DNA of 64,000 nucleotides from JAFAXD01 sp963833605. Its GTDB lineage: Bacteria; Pseudomonadota; Alphaproteobacteria; Rhizobiales; Xanthobacteraceae. Within the stretch, counting starts at the first letter, position 1; the number at the start of each line of letters is the position of its first letter. Both the position numbers and the translations under genes were made by a program. Below are positions 1 through 9,400 of this stretch, in pieces. The notes under the pieces were generated by a model. That model ran no database searches. It was not told the DNA's origin and was given only the letters and a program-made list of their open reading frames with translations. The stretch lies in assembly GCA_963833605.1 (NCBI GenBank), contig CAWHYZ010000007.1:1-64000 (forward strand), written 5' to 3'.

Positions 1-614
1 AGCGAAAAACCGGCATAAACATTGAACAACTTGCACGTCTAATGCCTGCCGCCGTGGTGAGCAAAGTGACGATTATGCAAAGCTTATGTAAAGCTTCCTC
101 ACGGGACCCTTGCAACTCGGAGTCGCCAGCCGTCGTGCCGTGCGGAATGATGTTGCAACAGGCTACGGGCCGAGCTATGTCTAATCCAGACGTGTCACAG
201 AGTATCGGAACCTACAGAGGCACAAAGCAGGCGCGCGCCCGCGCGTAACTACGGGAGCAGCCCCAAGACGAAATGCCCTGCGGCCAAAGAGCCGCTGAAA
301 ACAAAGGGCGTCAACCGACGACCAGAGTCGGGGCGCGCTCAGCGGGCTAACCAGGCGTCGGGCGACGCTATGCTCCCAACAGAGATGAAGTTTTCCGGCG
401 CAACGGAGAACTTCAATGGTCGAGCGAGAGTCCAAGTACCACCTGAAAGCTTCAGCAGCGACGGCGATCGCGTACGGCGCGCGAGCATTCCGCCGTGCAG
501 CGCGTAGCCACCGTCGAGAGTCGAAAGGCGCTGGCGGCGGCAGAGTTACCGATGATGATGGAGTCGCGCGCAATCCCCAGCCTAACTCCCAACCTCATCC
601 GTTTCGCATTTATC
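1..614. other. Stretch without a supported gene
   Basis: Several short open frames exist on both strands, but none has a recognisable domain, a convincing ribosome binding site or protein-like composition. It is the left flank of the IS66-type element. I see no RNA gene or strong hairpin here. Confidence 0.5.
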
Positions 615-699
615 GTAACCGGTTTGAACACCCCACCTCGCTCGTGCGCGGATTTCCAGCGATATTGGCTGCCATTCGCGGATATCGGGAGACAGCGCG

Positions 700-1170
700 G
701 TGGTAACTTCCATGCTTGATACCAGGAATGAAGCCAAGAACGAAGGTGGCACTTATCAACGGGTCGAGTTGATTACGGGGCGGCAGCGCCGGCGACGCTG
801 GACGGCGGAAGAGAAGGCTCGGATTGTTTCGGAGAGCTTTGAAGCTGACGCAAACATATCGGATGTGGCGCGCCGTCACGGTGTGGCTCGCGGTTTGCTG
901 ACGATATGGCGACGCCAGCTATCGAGCGGTGGCGGGGGTCAAGAGCCAGGACAGAGCTTTGCGGCGGTTAAGATCGATACCGTTGCCACGGTGTCGAACG
1001 ATGCCCGAGGTTATTCGGCGGAGCCGGATGCGGTGGCGGCAGCATTGCCGGCAGTCCGGAGCCGAGGGCGGATTGAGATCGATGTCGCGGGGGCCCGGAT
1101 CAGGGTTGAGAGCGGGGTTGATCACGCGACACTTGCCATGGTCCTGGCGGCGGTACGGGGCGACAAATGA
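700..1170 (+). CDS. tnpA: IS66 accessory protein TnpA
   Basis: This 156-aa protein is the small helix-turn-helix accessory protein of IS66 elements, required with TnpB for transposition. Residues about 28-70 form the HTH: basic RRRRWTAEEKARIV, then DVARRHGVARGLLTIWRRQ. The C-terminal part (about 120-150) carries the family's conserved beta-rich tail. A GTG start at 700 is used; an ATG at 712 in the same frame is an equally good start. The stop overlaps the tnpB start (ATGA at 1167-1170), indicating translational coupling. Length is normal for the family. Confidence 0.9.
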   Translation: MVTSMLDTRNEAKNEGGTYQRVELITGRQRRRRWTAEEKARIVSESFEADANISDVARRHGVARGLLTIWRRQLSSGGGGQEPGQSFAAVKIDTVATVSNDARGYSAEPDAVAAALPAVRSRGRIEIDVAGARIRVESGVDHATLAMVLAAVRGDK

Positions 1171-1520
1171 TTTCGTTCCGGGCGGACCTGAAGATCATGC
1201 TGGCCGCCCAGCCTGTGGATTTCCGCAAGAGCGTTCACACCTTGTCGGCATTGGTGAGCGAAGCGCTGCGAGCCAATCCGTATTGCGGCGATGTTTTTAT
1301 CTTCCGCTCAAAACGATCGGACCGCGTGAAGCTTTTGGCTTGGGACGGCAGCGGCATGGTGCTGGTGACGAAGTGGCTTGAAGAAGGTCGCTTCACCTGG
1401 CCGCCGATCCACGACGGCGTGGTTTCTTTGACGGCGACACAATTGTCGATGTTGATCGACGGTCTGGACTGGACGCGCGTGACGCCCAAAGCCGTGAAGC
1501 GACCCGTCGGAATGATGTAA
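1167..1520 (+). CDS. tnpB: IS66 accessory protein TnpB
   Basis: This 117-aa protein is the second accessory protein of IS66 elements (IS66 Orf2 family). The diagnostic motif QPVDFRKSVHTL lies at about residues 14-25 and the conserved KLLAWDGSGMVL core at about 55-66. Its role in transposition is known only as essential. It overlaps tnpA by 4 bp and is followed after 46 bp by the transposase tnpC. The length matches the family (about 115-120 aa), and the frame is intact. Confidence 0.93.
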   Translation: MISFRADLKIMLAAQPVDFRKSVHTLSALVSEALRANPYCGDVFIFRSKRSDRVKLLAWDGSGMVLVTKWLEEGRFTWPPIHDGVVSLTATQLSMLIDGLDWTRVTPKAVKRPVGMM

Positions 1521-1566
1521 GAAGTACCTATTTTTGCTGGCGAATCCGACGAATTTAAAGTACTAA

Positions 1567-3147
1567 TTGTTGATGGCGCTTCGCCCCGAAGATCTTCCTT
1601 CAGATCCTGCTGGTCTGGTCGAGATAGTGCTCTCGCTTGACGCTGAGAACGATCGGCTGCGGGCCGTCATCCACACCTTCAAGGACATGGTGTTTGGCTC
1701 ACGATCGGAGAAGTTCTCCGCGGTCGTCACCGATCAGCTGGCCCTCGATCTTGCTGATCTCGCCACGGATGTGACGCTACCGGCAGCCGCCAACGACGAT
1801 CATGTGCCTAGCAAACCAGTTGGTGCGACGAGCAATCCCCGCAAGAAGGCACAGCGCAACATCGGTGCGCTGCCCAGGCATCTGCCGCGCTGTGAGCAGG
1901 TGATCGAGCCCGAGACGACGGCCTGCCCGTGCTGCCAAGGCCGACTGCATAGGATCGGCCAGGACATCAGCGAGGTGCTGGACGTCATTCCGGCGATCCT
2001 TCGGGTGCTGCGCATGATCCGACCCAAATATGCCTGCCGGGGTTGTGAAGGCGCGGTGGTGCAGGCGAAGGCGTTGCCGCGGCTGATCGAGAACAGCATG
2101 GCGTCAACCGCTCTGGTCACCCATGTGGTGGTCTCGAAGTTCGCCTGGTATTCGACGCTGTATCGGCAGGTGCAGATCCTGGCCGGCCATGGCGTGCATC
2201 TCGATCGCTCGACCCTGGCCGGCTGGGTGAAGCGGACAGCGTGGTGGCTGAAGGGGCTCTACGAGCTCCAATTGCGAACCATCCACGCGGCGCCATTGTT
2301 CTTTTGCGACGAGACGCCGATGCCGGTCCTCGACCCCGGAAGGGGTCGCACCAAGGTCTGTCAGTTCTGGGCCCATGCGGTGGATGACCGACCCTGGGGA
2401 GGACCGGCACCGCCGGCTGTGGCCTATGTGTTCGCGGACGGCCGCGGCAAGGATGAGATCGCGGCGCAATTGATCGACTATGCGGGCATCCTGCAGGTCG
2501 ATGGATATGCGGCCTACAAGTCGCTGGCCAAGGGCGCGCGTGAGGCTGGAACAATCCGGCTCGTCTTCTGTCTTGCCCATGCGCGGCGCAGGTTCGTGAA
2601 GATCTACAAGACGACGAAGTCGCCATTCGCCCAGGAGGTGATCGAACGCATCGCGGCGATCTACGCCATCGAGGGGCGTGTCCGGGGGACCAGCGCCGAG
2701 ATACGGCTTGCAGCCCGCAAGGGCGAGAGCAAGCCGCTCATGGAGAAGCTGAAGTCGCGGCTGACCGAGGTGCTCAAGGACATCTCGGCCAAATCCCCCC
2801 TTGCGGATGCGATCAAATATACGCTCGCCCATTGGGACGGTCTGACGGTGTTTCTGACCGATGGGCGCGTGGAGGTGGATACCAACACGGTGGAACGCTC
2901 GATGCGTCCTATTGGACTCGGAAGAAAAAACTCGTTGTTCTCTGGCAGTGAGGGCGGTGCCGAGAGCTGGGCAATTTTGGCGTCGTTGCTCAACACGGCC
3001 AAGCTCAACGGGCTCGATCCACAAACCTATCTCTGCGACGTGCTCGAGCGCATCGTCTCCGGTCGCACCAAGAACCACCAACTCCACGAACTTTTGGCCT
3101 GGAACTGGAAGGCGGCTCGCGAGGCGGCCGGCCAGGCAGCCGCATGA
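1567..3147 (+). CDS. tnpC: IS66 transposase TnpC
   Basis: This 526-aa protein is the DDE transposase that cuts and joins the element ends. A leucine-rich N-terminal segment (about 15-60) is followed by a zinc-finger region with CPCC and CRGC pairs (about 119-155). The catalytic core has DETPMPVL (first Asp), VDGYAAYK (second Asp) and NTVERSMRPI (Glu). Two TTG codons (1567, 1570) and an ATG (1573) are in frame at the start, and the ATG is the more conservative choice. The stop overlaps the passenger gene start by ATGA at 3144-3147. Length is typical. Confidence 0.93.
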   Translation: MLMALRPEDLPSDPAGLVEIVLSLDAENDRLRAVIHTFKDMVFGSRSEKFSAVVTDQLALDLADLATDVTLPAAANDDHVPSKPVGATSNPRKKAQRNIGALPRHLPRCEQVIEPETTACPCCQGRLHRIGQDISEVLDVIPAILRVLRMIRPKYACRGCEGAVVQAKALPRLIENSMASTALVTHVVVSKFAWYSTLYRQVQILAGHGVHLDRSTLAGWVKRTAWWLKGLYELQLRTIHAAPLFFCDETPMPVLDPGRGRTKVCQFWAHAVDDRPWGGPAPPAVAYVFADGRGKDEIAAQLIDYAGILQVDGYAAYKSLAKGAREAGTIRLVFCLAHARRRFVKIYKTTKSPFAQEVIERIAAIYAIEGRVRGTSAEIRLAARKGESKPLMEKLKSRLTEVLKDISAKSPLADAIKYTLAHWDGLTVFLTDGRVEVDTNTVERSMRPIGLGRKNSLFSGSEGGAESWAILASLLNTAKLNGLDPQTYLCDVLERIVSGRTKNHQLHELLAWNWKAAREAAGQAAA

Positions 3148-3770
3148 GCGCGCGCCGCCGCCGTTTGGCGCATCCCCCGATGACGGCGGTGGCGATGCAA
3201 CTCGACACGCTCGACGCGTGGCTGCAAGGCAGAGCTAATCACGGTGCCGCCGCCACCAATTTGTCCATGCTTGACGGCTTCGTCACCGCGATCGTGGCGG
3301 GGCCGGTATCGATGGACCCGCCCGAGTGGATCTGCCCTCTGCTCGGTGTCGAGATCGACGCGTTCAATCATGGCGGCACGCCGGAGTTCGCAGCGATCTC
3401 CGCCGTGGCGGTCCGTCACAATGCGATCGTTGAGACGCTCTCGAAGGCTCCCAACACCTTTGAACCGATCTTCGCGCGCAAGCCGAACCACGATATCGAT
3501 GCGGGTCCTTGGTGCGAGGGCTTCTACGCTGCGATGAGCTTGAGACTATCAGCGTGGGCCCCCCTCACGACTCTCGCCGACACCAATCACGGCCTGCTGT
3601 TCCCAATCCTGCTTCATTGTGTCGACGATCAGGGCCGCCCGTTGCTCAACCCTCCCACGAAGAGCCCGCAAACCGAACTGTTCCGGCCAACAGCCTACAA
3701 GGACATTCCGGCCGCCGTTGAAGCTATGCGCCAATACTGGATGCCGATGCGCTTCAAGACCCGATCGTAG
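3144..3770 (+). CDS. YecA/UPF0149-family passenger protein
   Basis: This 208-aa protein resembles the UPF0149/YecA family, with LSMLDGFVTAIVAGP (about 41-55) and the PPEWICPLLG segment characteristic of that group. YecA-like proteins have no settled biochemical role. Family members are often carried as the fourth gene of IS66-like elements. The start overlaps the tnpC stop by 4 bp and the gene ends 33 bp before the right inverted repeat, so it travels with the element. The C-terminal SEC-C zinc motif of longer YecA proteins is absent. Whether it helps transposition is unknown. Confidence 0.75.
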   Translation: MSARRRRLAHPPMTAVAMQLDTLDAWLQGRANHGAAATNLSMLDGFVTAIVAGPVSMDPPEWICPLLGVEIDAFNHGGTPEFAAISAVAVRHNAIVETLSKAPNTFEPIFARKPNHDIDAGPWCEGFYAAMSLRLSAWAPLTTLADTNHGLLFPILLHCVDDQGRPLLNPPTKSPQTELFRPTAYKDIPAAVEAMRQYWMPMRFKTRS

Positions 3771-3908
3771 CCGCCGGGCGACGTGGAAGCTCACACCGCT
3801 TACGACGATGATGATCGCGTTGCGGATTCGGCTGCCCAGAGGCGGCAGGCCGGCTAAACTCGCAATTGCCCGGTTGTGTGGTGACGCTTGTCCGTTGGGG
3901 GACGATTG

Positions 3909-4503
3909 ATGAGGCGGCGCGCGTTCATCGCGGCACTCGGCGGCGCGGCGGCGTGGCCTGTGGTGGCGCTGGGGCCGCAGCGATTAGTGCCGATGGTCGG
4001 CCACCTCAGCGGGGGATCTCCCGCTCCGTTCGCACCATTTTTAGCCGCGTTTCGGGAGGGGTTGAGGGAAAGTGGTTACACGGGGGGCAAAACGTAGCGA
4101 TCGAATATCGATGGGCAGAAGGGAATTATGATCGGCTACCTGCTTTGGCCACAGATCTTGTTGGTCGCAACGTCGACGTGATCGCAGCTAGCGGAGGCGA
4201 CCCCGACGTACTCGTCGGTGTTACAGCGGCAGGGACTGCCGCACTTCAACGCAGAACATCATCCATTCCGATTGTCATGTTGACAAGCGGTGATCCGGTC
4301 GGCAGCGGGTTCGTCAAATCCCTCGCCAAGCCCGGGGGAAATATTACCGGTTCAGGGCTGGTCAGCGCGCGTGGCCGCCGGCCTCAACTTCAACGTCATC
4401 GCGGTGCCAAGATGTCATTCGGCGGCGAACTCGGTGGGCTCGGCAGCGGCCAGTTCACAAACTGGTCGGTGCGCGGTCGCGCCAGCGTGCCGTTCTCGTT
4501 CTG
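3909..4503 (+). pseudogene. ABC substrate-binding protein remnant fused to a barrel-like tail
   Basis: The first part starts MRRRAFIAALGGAAAWP, the Tat-like export signal common to the ABC_sub_bind family (PF04392), and runs to about 4075. The frame then shifts and family sequence continues: VAIEYRWAEGNYDRLPALA, then ASGGDPD and SIPIVMLTSGDPVGSGFV up to about 4350. After that homology stops. The final about 33 codons (FGGELGGLG through RASVPF, stop 4501-4503) resemble the last strands of an outer-membrane beta-barrel, which is inference. The gene is therefore frameshifted and 3' replaced, and non-functional. The same signal-peptide start recurs at 12,951 and 19,780. Confidence 0.7.
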
Positions 4504-4588
4504 ATCAAGCGGCGCTCATCACGCGGACGTCCGGTAATGGGATGGTCCGGCCGTGCTCCTGCTCCCTGGCTCCCTAGGTCGTCGCGTA

Positions 4589-5092
4589 TCAATGGGTTTT
4601 AACGATCTTATACGTGCCTTTCTTGTGTCCAATAGCTTGGGCAATTCCGTCGTAATTGCTTTTTAGTGGCGCCGCTGTGATTGCGAGATCGGCCTGAAGG
4701 CCCTCGAACTTTCCAGTGCCGCCGGTCAGCTTACAATGATCGGGTTTGTCGCATTGCTCGAAGATTTGGTCACCGTCGTTGTCGCCGTAAGTACAATATC
4801 CCTGTTGTTCGAACGTTTTGGTTGACGTGTCGATCGTTCGGTGGAGTTGGCAGCGACCCGCCATGTTGTTCAGGATAGGATTTCCTGCGTCGTTAGACGC
4901 GGTCATGGCGGCATTGAGCATTATGAATTCTTTGCCGCCCCCGATAGGCATTGGTTTGGCAGGTGGTACTTGCGTTACAGTGAAAGTGACCGAGACTGGT
5001 CCTTCTGCTGGCATCCCCTGTGCGTTTGCGTTTGAAACGGCCGCAATAGCAACAACACCAGCTAATACGGGCATTATCCAACTAGCAGTCAT
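4589..5092 (-). CDS. Exported hypothetical protein, beta-rich
   Basis: A 167-aa protein with a signal peptide (MTASWIMPVLAGVVAIAAVS, cleavage after about residue 25 near NANAQ). The ATG at 5092 is chosen because GGAGG lies 5 bp upstream. The mature part is rich in Thr, Gly and Asp with CTYGDNDGDQ and GTGKFEGL motifs. That pattern resembles small beta-barrel lipocalin/allene-oxide-cyclase-like exported proteins, but I cannot assign a family. The cysteines at the CQLH, YCTYG, QCD and HCKL motifs could form disulfides in the periplasm. It stands alone on the minus strand. Confidence 0.65.
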   Translation of the reverse strand: MTASWIMPVLAGVVAIAAVSNANAQGMPAEGPVSVTFTVTQVPPAKPMPIGGGKEFIMLNAAMTASNDAGNPILNNMAGRCQLHRTIDTSTKTFEQQGYCTYGDNDGDQIFEQCDKPDHCKLTGGTGKFEGLQADLAITAAPLKSNYDGIAQAIGHKKGTYKIVKTH

Positions 5093-5341
5093 AGTTTCCT
5101 CCGTGAGTTTTCCACCCAATTTGTAAATGCGTAGGCCGATCCTGGCGCTCCGAGACGATGCCCTGTAGCCCGAAGGGGTAGGCGTGCCAGAAACACCGTC
5201 TCACTATCGGCGCCCTCGATGCGCCCTGAGGGGATGTCCGGTCATTGCTTAGAAGCCCTGCGGGCGGCATCGTGGCGCTTGTTCCGTGATCTGCCGCACA
5301 AATCCGGACGGTCAAATCGCCGTGCCTCATAGCGGCTCCGA

Positions 5342-6154
5342 TCATCGCTTGACCAAGGCGTCGGTGAGAGCAGGCTCTCTGCTTTCGGTAGCATCCGGCC
5401 GCGGCCGGACAAAGACAAAGCGAACCGCTCCCGGCAAGACGACTTCGGGACGACCATCGCCGCCAATGAGTTTAAGTTCGGCGCCATCGTTGCCGAGCGT
5501 CAAGTCGACCAGGTCCCCGCCGTAACGGGCAACGGGCTGCATCGCCAAATGAAGAAATTCACCGCGTGGCTGGTCGAGATAGTTGAGGCGCAAGACTGGG
5601 CCGGCTTCGGCTGGGCACAGGTCGAGGCCAATCGCAAGCGCGCGGCCATATATGTCTCGCAACGAAGCGCCTTCTTCACCAAACCCAAGCTCCAGACCCG
5701 AAACGATAACGAGGTCTAAATCGCTCTTTGAGCGACTGAATGGAAACCCGGGGCGGCCAAGGATTTCATCGGCCGTGTCACCCATTCCGATTGGACACGG
5801 TGCCGCATCGATGGCGGCGCGCATCGCGTTGACGCCCCTATATTCTCCGAGCGTGATGTTTTTCCAGATCGGAATTCTAGCCGCGGAGGTCAATTCGATT
5901 GCCGGCGATTGTGCGCGAGGCGCGATTAGAGATGCAGCCTGTCGAGCAGGGCTCCGCGCCGAAGCGGGGCAGCCCGCTCTCGCGTCCCCAATCGTTAGCC
6001 CAGCGGCTAGGACGAGCGTTGCCACAAGCGCTTTTGAGATTGAACGCCAGAGCGACCACGTCGCAATAATTGCGTTCCCCGCGTGCGAGCACAGAAACAC
6101 GGGAGGCGCAGCCGACGCGGGCGCCGTCATCGCAAGCGCAGCAGGGGCACGCAT
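5342..6154 (-). CDS. Exported conserved hypothetical protein
   Basis: A 270-aa frame of unknown function. A hydrophobic stretch (ISKALVATLVLAAGLTIG, about residues 39-56) ending ARAG looks like a signal peptide, so the true start may lie downstream of the ATG at 6154; another ATG is at 6130. The mature region has IWKNITLGEYRGVNAMRAA, GDTADEILGRPGFPF, LYLRLNYLDQP-like and IGGDGRPEVVLPGAVRFVF segments. I associate this pattern with uncharacterised exported proteins of Bradyrhizobium-type genomes, from memory. It is divergent from the large regulator at 6415 and shares its 260-bp upstream region. Confidence 0.6.
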   Translation of the reverse strand: MRAPAALAMTAPASAAPPVFLCSHAGNAIIATWSLWRSISKALVATLVLAAGLTIGDARAGCPASARSPARQAASLIAPRAQSPAIELTSAARIPIWKNITLGEYRGVNAMRAAIDAAPCPIGMGDTADEILGRPGFPFSRSKSDLDLVIVSGLELGFGEEGASLRDIYGRALAIGLDLCPAEAGPVLRLNYLDQPRGEFLHLAMQPVARYGGDLVDLTLGNDGAELKLIGGDGRPEVVLPGAVRFVFVRPRPDATESREPALTDALVKR

Positions 6155-6328
6155 TTTCCCAATAGTTCCCGTTTTCTGTTTTTGTCCGCATCCCCGTTGC
6201 GGAATTCCCGGGCCTCAGGACGACTGGCTAACGCACCCGCTAATTGCGGCGCCCCAAAATGCCAGAAACGTCCTTTGTTTTTATTAGCTGGCCTAAGCTC
6301 CCCGACCTGACGTGTTTAGATTAGAACA

Positions 6329-6370
6329 TGTAACAAAGCTATTGCGAGTTGTGTAACAAGCTTGTAACAA
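6329..6370 (+). promoter_or_regulatory. Triple TGTAACAA direct repeat, candidate OmpR-type box
   Basis: Three exact TGTAACAA copies lie at 6329-6336, 6352-6359 and 6363-6370. The offsets are 23 and 11 bp, about two and one helical turns, so all three face the same side of the DNA. Direct repeats with this phasing are how OmpR/PhoB-type winged helices bind. The gene starting 45 bp downstream encodes such a domain, so autoregulation is the obvious inference. Confidence 0.5.
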
Positions 6371-6414
6371 CCCGATTTAAGCGCACTTTGGATTGCAATT
6401 AAAACGAGCTTGCA

Positions 6415-9400
6415 ATGGGAAAAGTTCTGATTGCGGCCCAGCAACCGGCATTGCGTAAAACAGTTGCGCGTGTGGTGACGTCGGCTGGCTACGAGGTCGA
6501 GCTCGCGGATGACGAGAAGCAGGCGCTCGAGGTCGCTGCGGGCGGGGATGTCGAGGCAGCCATTGTCGTGGCGGGTGCGGGACCGGCCAGCCTCGTACAA
6601 GCCTTACGCGACAAGATTCCAAGAACGATCGTGCTAAGGGACCGAACGGAGGGGATCGTCGGGCGTGAGTCGCTGGGAGGAGCGAATACTTTTCGGTGGC
6701 AAGATTTCGACGAGCAGGAGCTTCTCGGTCAAATCCGCGGAAAGAAGACATCGCTGGAGGAAGCGGGCGGCGCATCTGCCCCGGCGCCAGTCATCGTGAG
6801 CGTAGAGACCTTCAGATTCGATCCGGATAGCCGCACCTTTTTCGACCACAACGGGCGGGAGGTGGTGCTGACACGTGCAGAGACTGCGCTCCTGACCGCC
6901 TTGATAGCGAGCCTGGGCCGGCCGCTGCCACGCGACAAGCTGCGTCGTGCCGTTGTGGGGCATGGCGCCGAACCCGATGACCGCAGTGTCGATATGCTGG
7001 TCGGCCGGCTGCGGCGCAAGATCGAGCCGAACCCGAGAGCGCCACGCTTCATCATCACCGTGTCGGGCGTCGGGTATAAATTCGCAGCAGGAGCGCACAT
7101 TCAGGAGGAAGACAAGTCAGCATCCACCAGCGAGTTGGATCAGCGAACAGAGATCGGGGAAAGCGGGCTCGACCGGTCCGGACCGGGACCCGTGGCCGCA
7201 AGCGCGCCCGCTCAAGCCATTGCGTTGCCGCATTCCGAACCGCACCGGCGGCAACTGACCGCCTTGTCTTGTGGGCTCGCAGGTTTGAGGGCACTCGCAT
7301 CCAACTTGGATGCCGAAGACTTTGGCGAAATTTTGAGTGCTTTTCAAAAGATTTGCACCACCGTCATCACCCGTTGGGGCGGAACTGTTACCAGCTCAGT
7401 GACAGACGAAATTCTTGCGTTGTTCGGACATCCAAAGGGTCATGAGGACGACGCGGAGCGCGCCGTGCACGCCGGGCTGGAGCTTGTGACGAAGGTTGGC
7501 GAGATCCTGTCGCCGTCTGGTAAGGCGCTGCAAGTTCGGATCGGCATAGCGACCGGCCTGGTCCTTATCGGCGAAAATCAAGCTGCCGTCGGAGGAGCTC
7601 TGATCACTGCTGCCCGACTGCAAAACATCGCGCTCCCAAACGCAGTCGTGGTCGCTGCAGACACGCGCAAGCTCCTAGGTGGCGTGTTCGCTTACGACGA
7701 TGCCGGATCGCACGAACTTGAGAGAAATTCTGAACCGGTGAAGACTTACCGCGTCACGGGAGAGCGAGCAGTAGAGAGCAGATTTGCAGCCAGCCGGGCG
7801 GGGAAGCTCACACAGCAGGTCGGCCGGCAGCATGAATTGCAGCAGCTAGTGGCCCTCTGGGGACTGTCCAAGGAAGGCAAGGGCCAAGTTGCGCTTCTGT
7901 GTGGCGAAGCCGGCATAGGCAAGTCGCGCCTTTGTCAGGCTTTCCTGGATCGCATCAACGATGATGAGCACGTCACCATTCGGTATCAGTGCTCCCCACA
8001 CCACACCAACAGCCCGTTTTTTCCCGTCATTAGCCAGCTTGAGCAGGCAGCTCGTTTCGAGCGCGAGGACACGTCGGACCAGAAGCTCAGGAAACTGGAA
8101 GCTGAACTCGCTAAGGCACGCGTCGCAACCCTGGGAAACATTCCATTATTTACGACCTTGCTGTCGATTCCCACGGGTGGATTTTTCGCCTTGCCGGTTA
8201 TGACGCCACAACGACAAAGAGAGCTCACCATTGCCGCACTAATTCGACAAATTCTCGCGCTCGCGCTTACACGCCCAGTCGTGATTATGCTCAAGGATGC
8301 ACACTGGCTAAATTCCAGTACGCTGGAGCTGTTCAACCGATGCATTGATGCCATCAAGACAGCTCGGATTTTCGCTTTGGTCAGTTTTAGGCCGGAGTTT
8401 TTTCCGCACTGGCTCGAATGTTCGCACGTTACGATGCTGCGGCTGAACCGATTGGCGCGCGAACAGACCGCAGAAATCATCGCTGATGTGGCCGGACACA
8501 AGGCGCTACCCAGCGAAGTTTACGAGCAGATCATTACCAAGAGCGATGGCGTCCCTCTGTTTGCCGAGGAGCTCACGAAGGCGGTGCTGGAATCTGGACT
8601 GCTTCAAGATGCGGGTAGCAAGTACGTCACGGTTGGACAACCGGCCTCTCTCTCCGTTCCGACCACACTGCTCGGCTCGTTGACCGCGCGTCTAGATAGA
8701 CTTGGCCCGGCGAAGGAAATCGCTCAGGTCGGCGCTGCCATAGGTCGCGAATTTTCACATCGTTTGCTCGCCGCCGTCGCGCCAAGTTCTGGTCCGGCCC
8801 TGGAGGCTGCTATTGCGCAACTTGCGGCGCTCGAGTTGATCTTCGTCCGAGGCGAAACATCGGATCGGATCTATACTTTCAAACACGCACTGGTTCAGGA
8901 TGCGGCCTATGACATGATGTTGCGGAGCAAGCGCCGACAACTTCACGGTCGAATTGCCAATGCTCTCTTCGAAGAATCCCCCGAGACAGTCGACGCGCAA
9001 CCCGAACTGATCGCGTATCACCTGGCGGAAGCGGGGCTCACTGAGCGGGCTATAGACTATTTGCAAAAGGCCGGGCAGCGCGCGATTGAGCGCTCGGCCA
9101 ATACGGAGGCTATCGGGCACCTGACACATGCACTTGATTTGCTGGAATTGCTTGCTGAAAGTCCGGAACGCAATCGTATGGCGCTCGGATCAGAGGTCAT
9201 GCTGGCTCATGCATTGATCGCTAGCTTCGGCTACGCCTCGCCCAAGACTAGAGACGTTCTGCTTCGGGCAAAGGGGCGGATTGATGATTTGACTGATCCC
9301 TCACAAAGGTTCGCGATCCTGTACGGGATATGGGCCTCCCATTATGTCGGAGGTGAAGGCGCCAAGCAGAAGGACGCGGCCCTGGAGTTCATTACCGAGG

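Larger units (their letters stand above)
615..3803 (+). mobile_element. IS66-family insertion sequence with YecA passenger
   Basis: The element has the IS66 gene order tnpA-tnpB-tnpC followed by a passenger gene. The left end begins GTAACCGGTTTGAACACC at 615. The reverse complement of the right end, read from 3803, begins GTAAGCGGTGTGAGCTTCC. These are imperfect inverted repeats with the GTAA start typical of the family. IS66 elements usually duplicate 8 bp on insertion, but the flanks here (607-614 CATTTATC, 3804-3811 GACGATGA) do not match, so the flanks have been rearranged or the copy is old. All four internal genes are open. Confidence 0.85.

Noticed and set aside
2104..3087. 327-aa minus-strand frame inside tnpC
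   Set aside because: Antisense shadow of the GC-rich transposase gene with no domain.
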